Source of the DNA: an uncultured Mucispirillum sp. | GTDB taxonomy: Bacteria; Chrysiogenota; Deferribacteres; Deferribacterales; Mucispirillaceae | Length of the DNA: 5,007 nt | Direction of reading: 5' to 3' | NCBI GenBank assembly: GCA_945929285.1 | Contig: CAMEOC010000115.1 | Coordinates: 1 to 5,007 of the forward strand | In this document: piece after piece, positions 1 through 5,007 of the stretch | How positions within the stretch are numbered: the first letter of the stretch is position 1 | Layout: each line of letters begins with the position of its first letter | Translations under genes and position numbers: made by a program | The notes under the pieces: model-generated | Told to the model about the DNA's origin: nothing | What the model saw: only the letters and a program-made list of their open reading frames with translations | Database searches by the model: none

Positions 1-135
1 TTATGGAAATTTTTAGGTATATTTGCAGTTACCCAAGTACCCCTTGCCATAAGCGAAGGGCTTTTATCTGTAATTGTATATAATGTGCTTGTAAAATATT
101 CTTATAAAGAAATAAATGCGCTAAAAGATATATAA
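1..135 (+). CDS. cbiM: Cobalt ECF transporter S component CbiM, C-terminal end only (5' truncated by window edge)
   Basis: Reading frame 1 is open from the first base and ends at TAA 133-135, giving the last 44 residues of a protein. The stretch GIFAVTQVPLAISEGLL (residues 6-22 of the fragment) matches the conserved end of CbiM, the membrane protein that binds Co2+ and gives the CbiMNQO importer its specificity. It is followed by a hydrophobic segment and a short Lys-rich tail, as expected for the last transmembrane helix and a cytoplasmic C-terminus. The metal-binding N-terminus lies before the window and cannot be checked, so cobalt rather than nickel is inferred from the cobalamin genes downstream. 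The gene ends 10 nt before cbiN, which fits the usual M-N-Q-O order. Confidence 0.93.
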   Translation, partial: LWKFLGIFAVTQVPLAISEGLLSVIVYNVLVKYSYKEINALKDI

Positions 136-145
136 GGGTGAAACT

Positions 146-430
146 ATGGCACTTTCGAAAAATAACTTAATACTTATAATAATAGTTATATTAATATCTG
201 TAATACCTTTAATAACATTAAAAAATGCAGAGTTTGCAGGGGCAGACGGTTTAGCAGAAACTGCTATAACTGAAATTGCACCAGAATATAAGCCCTGGTT
301 TTCTTCTATTTATGAGCCTGCAAGCGGTGAAATAGAATCATTACTTTTTGCACTGCAGGCAGCTATTGGGGCAGGAGTTATGGGCTTTATATTAGGCAGA
401 ATAACAGCAAAAAAAGAAAAAGGGGAATAA
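146..430 (+). CDS. cbiN: Cobalt ECF transporter accessory protein CbiN
   Basis: This 94-residue membrane protein has the usual CbiN size and layout. A first transmembrane helix (about 8-25) is followed by an extracytoplasmic loop and a second helix (about 65-85), with a short charged tail AKKEKGE. The loop carries the family signatures FAGADG (30-35), APEYKPWF (45-52) and SGEIESLLFALQAAIGAG (60-77). In studied CbiMNQO systems CbiN contacts CbiM and is needed for efficient Co2+ loading, although it is neither the ATPase nor the main binding protein. The ATG at 146 is preceded by a strong ribosome-binding site, AAGGGTGA (134-141), which overlaps the cbiM stop codon. Family length and motifs leave little room for another identity. 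Confidence 0.96.
   Translation: MALSKNNLILIIIVILISVIPLITLKNAEFAGADGLAETAITEIAPEYKPWFSSIYEPASGEIESLLFALQAAIGAGVMGFILGRITAKKEKGE
421..425 (+). promoter_or_regulatory. Ribosome-binding site supporting the TTG start of cbiQ
   Basis: AGGGG lies 9 nt before the TTG at 435, inside the last codons of cbiN. No ATG or GTG is available in the cbiQ frame nearby; the first in-frame ATG is at residue 50, after the conserved N-terminus. The site therefore supports initiation at TTG. Confidence 0.7.
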
Positions 431-434
431 TACT

Positions 435-1211
435 TTGATATTAATAGATAAGTATGCTTATGCTTCAAATATTTCTAAAACAGACCCAGTGGCAAAATTA
501 GTATTTACTAGTATATTACTTATTTTATGCCTGTTTTTAAATAATGTGTGGGTAAGCATATTTTTACTATTATCATCAATGGGGTTTATAATATATACAA
601 ACCCAAAAGTTAATATTAAAACATATGTAAAATTTATAATAGTGCCTGCTTCCTTTTTAGTAGCAGGCATTTTGCCAATATTAATAGTGCAGGATAATTT
701 TTTAAAATATACCATCATTGAAAAATATAATATAGGCATAACGGATGTTTCATTAAATTTAAGTATAAACCTTATATTTAGGGCATTAAGTGCTGTAAGC
801 ATTACATATTTTTTAGCACTTTCTACACCTATGGTGTTTTTTTTAGAAGGGCTGCAAAGGTTAAAAGTGCCTAAGCTTTTTATATCATTAATGGAGCTTA
901 TATACAGGTATATTTTTATACTGCTTGATGAGGCTTATGCTATATATAAAGCTCAAACTTTACGGCTTGGGTATAGGAATTTTAAATCAAGCTTATATTG
1001 CATAGGCGAACTTACAGCCACATTATTTATAAGGGCATATAAAAAGGCAGATTTAAGCTATGAATGTTTACTATCTCGTGGCTATAACGGGGAAATTAAT
1101 ACAATAAATGAAGAATATAAAAGCGGTAAAGTTTTTTATTATTTTGCTTTAATGTTTATAATTATAAGTATTTTAATAAAATATTTTTCAGGCAGGTATA
1201 TTTATGGGTAA
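435..1211 (+). CDS. cbiQ: Cobalt ECF transporter transmembrane component CbiQ (EcfT family)
   Basis: CbiQ is the membrane coupling protein that passes ATP-driven movement from the CbiO dimer to CbiM. The 258-residue product is within the normal length range. The start is TTG, chosen because the CbiQ-type opening DKYAYASNI (5-13) begins right after it and the next in-frame Met is residue 50. Hydrophobic stretches at about 22-56 (probably two helices), 64-86, 112-136, 148-166 and 233-252 fit a polytopic inner-membrane protein. The cytoplasmic coupling region carries the two Arg-containing motifs of EcfT proteins: TLRLGY (175-180, Arg177) and LSRGYNG (213-219, Arg215), the latter matching the usual ARGF/ARGY motif that docks on the ATPase. 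The stop codon overlaps the start of cbiO by 8 nt. An inverted repeat lies inside the gene at 641-671. Confidence 0.95.
   Translation: MILIDKYAYASNISKTDPVAKLVFTSILLILCLFLNNVWVSIFLLLSSMGFIIYTNPKVNIKTYVKFIIVPASFLVAGILPILIVQDNFLKYTIIEKYNIGITDVSLNLSINLIFRALSAVSITYFLALSTPMVFFLEGLQRLKVPKLFISLMELIYRYIFILLDEAYAIYKAQTLRLGYRNFKSSLYCIGELTATLFIRAYKKADLSYECLLSRGYNGEINTINEEYKSGKVFYYFALMFIIISILIKYFSGRYIYG
641..671 (+). repeat. Inverted repeat / possible RNA hairpin inside cbiQ
   Basis: TGCCTGCT (643-650) and AGCAGGCA (662-669) are perfect 8-bp reverse complements separated by an 11-nt loop. In RNA the stem can extend outward by a G-U pair (642/670) and an A-U pair (641/671). Four T residues (670-673) follow or form part of the 3' arm, so it resembles a weak terminator, but the T-tract is short. 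It lies wholly within coding sequence (residues 70-79, around VPASFLVAG) and could be a chance effect of codon choice. Confidence 0.5.
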
Positions 1212-2052
1212 AATATTAAAGGTTGAAAACTTATGCTTTTCTTATGAAAGGGAGCAGGTTTTGAAAAATATAAATATATCCATAGAAAAGGGCAGTATGA
1301 CTGCTGTGCTTGGCAGAAACGGTGCTGGTAAATCTACTCTTTTTTTAAATATTAATGGAGTGTATAAAAAAGACAGCGGTAAAATATTTTATAATAATGA
1401 AGAAGTAATATATAATAAAAAAGGTATAGAAAATATTAGAAAGCATATAGGTATAGTTTTTCAAGACCAAAACTATCAGCTTTTTTCTGCCAGTGTTTTA
1501 AAAGATGTTTCCTTTGGGGCAGTAAATTTAGGCTTAAGCTATGAAAAAGCAAGAGAAAAATCTTTAAAAGCTTTGCAGGAAGTGGGTATGGAAGAATTTA
1601 TTGATAAACCAACCCATGCTTTAAGCTATGGTCAAAAAAAACGAGTGGCAATAGCAGGTATATTGGTTATGGAGCCGGAAATTATTATACTTGATGAAAT
1701 AACTGCAGGCCTTGACCCTATGGGCTCTTATGAAATATTAACCCTTTTAAAAAATATAAATAAAGAAAAAGGCACAACCATAATACTTGCTACCCACGAT
1801 ATGGATATTGTGCCCCTATACTGCGACTATGCTTATGTTTTAGAGGATGGCAGTGTTGTTATGCAGGGCAAAAGTGAAGAAATACTTTTACAGTCTAGTG
1901 ATTTAAGGAAATATAATTTAAGGCTTCCCCGTATATCTCACTTAATGGAAATACTTAAAAAGAAAGATAATTTAGCAGTAGATGAAAGCATTGCAACCAT
2001 ATCAAAAGCAAGAAAAGCTATAAAAGAGCTGGTTAATGGAAAAAATAATTAA
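1204..2052 (+). CDS. cbiO: Cobalt ECF transporter ATP-binding protein CbiO
   Basis: CbiO is the cytoplasmic ABC ATPase that powers the CbiMNQO importer, probably as a homodimer because only one ATPase gene is present. All ABC motifs are visible in order: Walker A GRNGAGKST (37-45), Q-loop VFQDQ (85-89, Gln87), signature LSYGQKKR (140-147), Walker B IIILDE (160-165), D-loop AGLD (168-171) and switch His198 in ATHDMD. The signature has Tyr in place of the second position of LSGGQ. Walker B continues DEITAGLD where most family members have DEPTAGLD. Catalytic Lys43, Asp164 and Glu165 are intact. The tail LRLPRISHLMEIL (239-251) and the 282-residue length are typical of CbiO. ATG 1204 overlaps cbiQ by 8 nt and has GGCAGG (1191-1196) upstream. 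The 3' end overlaps cbiD by 17 nt. Confidence 0.96.
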   Translation: MGKILKVENLCFSYEREQVLKNINISIEKGSMTAVLGRNGAGKSTLFLNINGVYKKDSGKIFYNNEEVIYNKKGIENIRKHIGIVFQDQNYQLFSASVLKDVSFGAVNLGLSYEKAREKSLKALQEVGMEEFIDKPTHALSYGQKKRVAIAGILVMEPEIIILDEITAGLDPMGSYEILTLLKNINKEKGTTIILATHDMDIVPLYCDYAYVLEDGSVVMQGKSEEILLQSSDLRKYNLRLPRISHLMEILKKKDNLAVDESIATISKARKAIKELVNGKNN

Positions 2053-3154
2053 GCAGGGCAAAGAATTAAAAAAAGGATATACCACTGGCACATGTGCAGC
2101 TGCTGCTGTTACTGCTGGGCTTATATATTTTTTTAATGGCATAAAAAAAGAAAGTGTGGAAGTGGTGCTTCCAAAAGGTGAAGTTTTAAGCATAAATATA
2201 AACTATATTAAAGAATATAGTGATTATATAGAATCTGCCGTTACAAAACAAAGTGGCGATGACCCAGATGTAACAAACGGTATAGAAATATATGTGCAGA
2301 TATATAAAGAAAGCAATAGTTTTATAATAGACGGCGGAAAAGGTGTTGGCAGAGTTACAAAAGAAGGGCTAAATATTGAAGTTGGAGAGGCTGCTATAAA
2401 TGCTGTGCCTAGAAATATGATAAAAAATATAGTGGAAAAAATAAGTAAAGAAAATAATTATAACAAAAGCTTTAAAATAATAGTAAATGCTAAAAATGGG
2501 GAAGAAATAGCTAAAAAAACATTTAATGAAAGGCTTGGTATTATAGGTGGTATATCTATTTTAGGCACAACTGGCATAGTGGAGCCTATGAGCGAAAAAG
2601 CCTTAATTGAAAGCATTAAAAAAGAAATAGATGTATATTTAGCAGAAAATGAATATATTTTAATAACCCCTGGCAACTACGGAAAAGATGCAGCAGAAAG
2701 ATTTTTTGGCATAGATTTGGAAAAGGGTATAAAAATTTCTAACTTTATAGGGGAAGTATTAGATTACCTAAGCTATAAAAACCCTAAAGGCATATTATTA
2801 ATTGGCCATGCAGGAAAACTTGCTAAAGTAGCAGGTGGCATTATGAATACCCATTCCAGCTATGCAGACTGCCGCCATGAGATATTTGCTTCTTATGCTG
2901 CACTTTTTGGAGCTTGTCAAAATATTATAGAAGAAATATTTAATGCTGCCACCACAGATGAAATAGATAGTATTTTAGTGAAAAATAACCTGCATGAAAA
3001 AGTGTGGCAGAAAATAATGGATAATGTAATGGAAAATATAAATAGAAGGCTTGGTTATAATATAAAATGCGAAGTTATTATTTTTACAAATAAAATGCAG
3101 ACTATTAAGCAAAGCAGCAATAATTTAGAATTAATAAAATATTTTAAGGGTTAA
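2036..3154 (+). CDS. cbiD: Cobalt-precorrin-5B (C1)-methyltransferase CbiD
   Basis: CbiD transfers a methyl group from S-adenosylmethionine to C-1 of cobalt-precorrin-5B, giving cobalt-precorrin-6A, in the anaerobic cobalamin pathway. It is not related to the tetrapyrrole methylase fold used by CbiL and CbiF. The 372-residue product shows the CbiD signatures in order: GYTTGTCAAAA (14-24), KQSGDDPDVTNG (71-82), GGKGVGRVTKEGL (100-112), INAVPR (121-126), RLGIIGGISILGTTGIVEPM (166-185), PGNYG (212-216) and GHAGKLAKVAGGIMNTHS (257-274). Length is normal and no frameshift is seen. The ATG lies 17 nt inside cbiO, with AAAGAG (2022-2027) about 8 nt upstream. The family motif begins only 13 residues later, so a much later start is excluded. 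The overlap suggests coupled translation with cbiO. Confidence 0.96.
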   Translation: MEKIIKQGKELKKGYTTGTCAAAAVTAGLIYFFNGIKKESVEVVLPKGEVLSININYIKEYSDYIESAVTKQSGDDPDVTNGIEIYVQIYKESNSFIIDGGKGVGRVTKEGLNIEVGEAAINAVPRNMIKNIVEKISKENNYNKSFKIIVNAKNGEEIAKKTFNERLGIIGGISILGTTGIVEPMSEKALIESIKKEIDVYLAENEYILITPGNYGKDAAERFFGIDLEKGIKISNFIGEVLDYLSYKNPKGILLIGHAGKLAKVAGGIMNTHSSYADCRHEIFASYAALFGACQNIIEEIFNAATTDEIDSILVKNNLHEKVWQKIMDNVMENINRRLGYNIKCEVIIFTNKMQTIKQSSNNLELIKYFKG

Positions 3155-3157
3155 TAT

Positions 3158-3850
3158 ATGGAAAAAGGCTCATTATACGGTGTTGGTGTAGGTCCTGGAG
3201 ATAAAGAACTTATTACAGTTAAGGCTGTGAATGTATTAAAAATGGCAGATATTATAGCACTGCCCAATGCAAAATCTGGTAACAATAAGGCTTATGATAT
3301 TATAAAAGAGCATATTAAAGATAAAGAAATTATATATATTGATATGCCTATGGTAAAAGATAAGCAAGAACTAGAAAAAAGCCATAAAACAGGGGCAGAA
3401 ATTATTAGAAAATATCTAGATATGGGGAAAAATGTAGCCTTTGCCACTTTAGGCGATGTTAGCATTTATTCCACATATATGTATATACATAGAATTATAA
3501 CTTCTTATGGGTATAATACTATTATAATACCCGGGGTTACTTCCTTTTCTGCAAGTGCTGCAAGGCTAAATATATCATTATGCGATGGGGATACTCCCCT
3601 TGTAATAATACCTGCAAACTATAAAGATAATAAAGAGCTTTTATCATTAAATGCTGCAAAAGTGCTAATGAAAAGCGGTTCAAAAATAGGGCAGGTAAAA
3701 AAGGAAATTGAAGAACTTGGCTTAACAGCTAATACTTATATGGTGGAAAACTGCGGTATGGAGCAGGAAAAAGTATATTATGATTTTAGCCAAGTGAAAG
3801 AAAAAACAAGCTATTTTTCATTGATAATAGTAAAAGAAGAAAATAAATAG
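3158..3850 (+). CDS. cbiL: Cobalt-factor II / cobalt-precorrin-2 C20-methyltransferase CbiL
   Basis: CbiL methylates C-20 of cobalt-factor II/cobalt-precorrin-2, the first corrin-specific methylation after cobalt insertion. The 230-residue cytosolic protein belongs to the S-adenosylmethionine-dependent tetrapyrrole methylase family. Family landmarks are YGVGVGPGDKELITVKA (7-23), TLGDVSIYST (97-106), IIPGVTSFSASAARL (123-137) and PLVIIPA (147-153). The N-terminal GVGPGD with KELITVKAV, the TLGDVSIYST form and the PLVIIPA segment point to the C-20 enzyme (CbiL/CobI) rather than CbiF, CbiH or CbiE. ATG 3158 comes 3 nt after the cbiD stop, with AAGGG (3146-3150) 7 nt upstream inside the cbiD end. 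The next gene is a paralogous methylase, cbiF. Confidence 0.94.
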   Translation: MEKGSLYGVGVGPGDKELITVKAVNVLKMADIIALPNAKSGNNKAYDIIKEHIKDKEIIYIDMPMVKDKQELEKSHKTGAEIIRKYLDMGKNVAFATLGDVSIYSTYMYIHRIITSYGYNTIIIPGVTSFSASAARLNISLCDGDTPLVIIPANYKDNKELLSLNAAKVLMKSGSKIGQVKKEIEELGLTANTYMVENCGMEQEKVYYDFSQVKEKTSYFSLIIVKEENK

Positions 3851-3858
3851 GTGAATAT

Positions 3859-4614
3859 ATGGTTTATTTTGTGGGAGCAGGCTCAGGAGCAAAAGATTTA
3901 ATTACATTAAGGGGCTATAATCTTTTAAAAGAAGCAGATGTTATAATATATGCCGGTTCTTTAGTAAATAAAGAGTTGCTTGATTTTGCAAAAAGTAATG
4001 CAGAAATATATAACAGTGCTGAAATGACTTTAGAAGAAGTAATAAAAGTAATGGAAGAAAGCCATAAAAATAATAAAATGGTTGTTCGCCTGCATACTGG
4101 AGATATGAGTATATATGGGGCTGTGCGAGAGCAAAGCGATATATTATGGGAAAAAAATATACCCTTTGAAAGTGTGCCAGGGGTTAGCTCATTTTTAGGG
4201 GCAGCAGCTGCTTTAAATGCAGAATATACACTGCCTAATGTTTCGCAAACTGTAATACTTACGCGTATGGCAGGCAGAACTAAAGTGCCGGAAAAAGAAG
4301 AAATAAGGCTGCTTGCAAGCCACAATGCTTCTATGGTTATATTTTTAAGCTCATCTATGCTTGAAAAACTAGCCAGTGAACTTATACTTGGGGGCTATAA
4401 TGAAAATACCCCTTGTGCCATAGTGTATAAAGCCACATGGGGTGATGAGAAAAAGCAAATAACCACACTTAAAAATTTAGCAAATACCGGCAAAGAAATG
4501 GGGGTAACAAAAACAGCCCTTATATTAGTAGGTGATTTTTTAGGCACAGAATATGAACGCTCGCAGCTTTACCACCCACAGTTTAGCCACGAATTTAGAA
4601 AAGGTGAATGTTGA
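3859..4614 (+). CDS. cbiF: Cobalt-precorrin-4 C11-methyltransferase CbiF
   Basis: CbiF adds the C-11 methyl group to cobalt-precorrin-4, giving cobalt-precorrin-5A, the substrate of CbiG encoded next. The 251-residue tetrapyrrole methylase carries FVGAGSGAKDLITLRG (4-19), ADVIIYAGSLVN (26-37), RLHTGDMSIYGAVREQ (77-92), VPGVSSFLGAAAAL (106-119), TRMAGRTKVPE (135-145) and YKATWGDEK (190-198). The YAGSLVN, HTGDMSIYGA and TRMAGRTKVPE segments are characteristic of the C-11 enzyme (CbiF/CobM). The first loop reads GSGAKD where many tetrapyrrole methylases have GPGDP; I recall Ser in some CbiF proteins, so this is probably natural variation. ATG 3859 lies 8 nt after the cbiL stop and has AGGTGA (3849-3854) upstream, which overlaps that stop. 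The end overlaps cbiG by 4 nt. Confidence 0.95.
   Translation: MVYFVGAGSGAKDLITLRGYNLLKEADVIIYAGSLVNKELLDFAKSNAEIYNSAEMTLEEVIKVMEESHKNNKMVVRLHTGDMSIYGAVREQSDILWEKNIPFESVPGVSSFLGAAAALNAEYTLPNVSQTVILTRMAGRTKVPEKEEIRLLASHNASMVIFLSSSMLEKLASELILGGYNENTPCAIVYKATWGDEKKQITTLKNLANTGKEMGVTKTALILVGDFLGTEYERSQLYHPQFSHEFRKGEC
4601..4607 (+). promoter_or_regulatory. Ribosome-binding site deciding the cbiG start
   Basis: AAGGTGA matches the sites before cbiN (GGGTGA) and cbiF (AGGTGA). In those two genes the GGTGA element ends 4 nt before ATG. For cbiG the spacing is 3 nt to TTG 4611 but 0 nt to the in-frame ATG at 4608. TTG is therefore favoured, giving a TTGA overlap with the cbiF stop. Confidence 0.55.
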
Positions 4615-5007
4615 AAAATATAAATATTATATCTTTTACTAACCAGGGAGCAGAAATAAGCTTAAAACTTAAAAAACTTTATAATAATGCCTGCCTTTAC
4701 GGTAAAAAAGATGATGAAAATATAAAAAAGCTAGATAAAGATATAAAAACATTTACTGGTGAAATATTTTATGAAAGCAGTGTTATTATATTTATATCTG
4801 CCATAGGCATAGCTGTTAGAAGTATTGCACCATATATAATATCAAAAGATCAAGATGCGGCAGTTATTGTAATAGATGATACAGCAAAATATGTAATCCC
4901 ACTGCTTTCAGGCCATATTGGCAGAGCAAATGAGTATGCAAAAGAAATAGCAGAATATTTGCATGCTGAAGCTGTTATTACCACATCAACTGATAGAAAC
5001 AATAAAT
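4611..5007 (+). CDS. cbiG: Cobalt-precorrin 5A hydrolase CbiG, N-terminal part (3' truncated by window edge)
   Basis: The frame is open from TTG 4611 to the window end (132 codons plus 1 nt) with no stop. An ATG at 4608 in the same frame is an alternative start, adding one residue. CbiG opens the ring lactone of cobalt-precorrin-5A and releases the C-20 carbon with its methyl as acetaldehyde, giving cobalt-precorrin-5B, the CbiD substrate. The fragment matches the CbiG N-terminal domain: FISAIGIAVRSIAP (61-74), DAAVIVIDD (82-90), IPLLSGHIGRANEYA (96-110) and AVITTSTD (121-128). In the SGHxGGAN motif the second Gly is Arg (Arg105). The C-terminal domain lies past the window. Position directly after cbiF fits the pathway order, as CbiF makes its substrate. 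Confidence 0.9.
   Translation, partial: MKNINIISFTNQGAEISLKLKKLYNNACLYGKKDDENIKKLDKDIKTFTGEIFYESSVIIFISAIGIAVRSIAPYIISKDQDAAVIVIDDTAKYVIPLLSGHIGRANEYAKEIAEYLHAEAVITTSTDRNNK

Noticed and set aside
41..67. Small inverted repeats CCCTT/AAGGG and AAGC/GCTT followed by TTTT at the end of cbiM
   Set aside because: The stems are only 4-5 bp, lie inside coding sequence, and would cut off an operon whose next gene is cbiN; not a credible terminator.
1..145. Cobalamin riboswitch upstream of the transporter genes
   Set aside because: Expected in such operons, but the window begins inside cbiM and no intergenic leader is present; any riboswitch would lie before base 1.
458..802. Minus-strand open frame of 114 codons inside cbiQ
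   Set aside because: It is fully antisense to a well-supported cbiQ, has no recognisable motif or ribosome-binding site, and reflects AT-rich hydrophobic coding on the other strand.
1634..1641. Run of eight A in the CbiO signature motif; also T8 at 837-844 in cbiQ and A7/T7 runs in cbiO and cbiD, as possible phase-variable tracts
   Set aside because: Such runs are expected in AT-rich genes with many AAA and TTT codons, and the frame is intact at each. There is no reason to expect phase variation in cobalamin genes.
2002..2193. Minus-strand open frame of 63 codons across the cbiO/cbiD junction
   Set aside because: It is antisense to two conserved genes and has no family resemblance or promoter-like context.
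2458..2676. Minus-strand open frame of 72 codons inside cbiD
   Set aside because: It mirrors the conserved RLGIIGG to TTGIVEPM region of cbiD; its composition is explained by the sense gene.
4203..4212. Palindrome AGCAGCTGCT in cbiF, with a similar GCAGCTGC at 2096-2103 in cbiD
   Set aside because: Both fall in conserved runs of alanine codons (GCA/GCT), which create this palindrome without any regulatory role.
3915..4325. Minus-strand open frame of 136 codons inside cbiF
   Set aside because: It is the longest antisense frame, but lies wholly within conserved cbiF and shows low-complexity Ser/Leu/Ile composition with no motif.
4611..4645. TTGAAA-like and AT-rich promoter-like sequence at the start of cbiG
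   Set aside because: AT-rich coding sequence gives many chance matches to -35/-10 boxes. There is no intergenic gap and the genes overlap.

Overview
This window is a stretch of one co-directional operon for cobalt uptake and anaerobic (early cobalt insertion) cobalamin biosynthesis. All genes lie on the + strand. The gene order is cbiM (3' end only), cbiN, cbiQ, cbiO, cbiD, cbiL, cbiF and cbiG (5' end only). No gap between genes exceeds 10 nt. Three junctions overlap: cbiQ/cbiO by 8 nt, cbiO/cbiD by 17 nt and cbiF/cbiG by 4 nt. There is no intergenic room for a promoter or terminator, so everything visible is probably on one transcript that begins before base 1 and continues past base 5007.

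The first part (1-2052) encodes a CbiMNQO energy-coupling-factor (ECF) cobalt transporter. CbiM is the substrate-binding membrane protein, CbiN a small two-helix accessory protein, CbiQ the transmembrane coupling protein and CbiO the ATPase. The second part (2036-5007) encodes four corrin-ring enzymes. In pathway order these are CbiL (C-20 methylation), CbiF (C-11 methylation), CbiG (opening of the ring lactone and loss of the two-carbon fragment) and CbiD (C-1 methylation). Imported Co2+ would be inserted into the ring before these steps. The other enzymes of the route (CbiK/X, CbiH, CbiJ, CbiE/CbiT, CbiC, CbiA) are not seen here and may lie outside the window.

The DNA is strongly AT-rich, with heavy use of ATA (Ile), TTA (Leu) and AAA (Lys). 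Ribosome-binding sites are purine-rich (AAGGG, AGGGG, AGGTGA) and two genes appear to start with TTG. Together with the oxygen-independent pathway, this suggests a low-GC anaerobe, most likely Clostridia-like Firmicutes. Other low-GC anaerobes cannot be excluded from the sequence alone. Base composition and codon use look uniform, with no sign of recent insertion, mobile elements, CRISPR, tRNA or rRNA.

I found no undescribed system. The points worth a second look are small: a perfect 8-bp inverted repeat inside cbiQ, the long cbiO/cbiD overlap that joins transporter to biosynthesis, TTG start choices, the gene order, and a few motif substitutions in CbiO, CbiG and CbiF.
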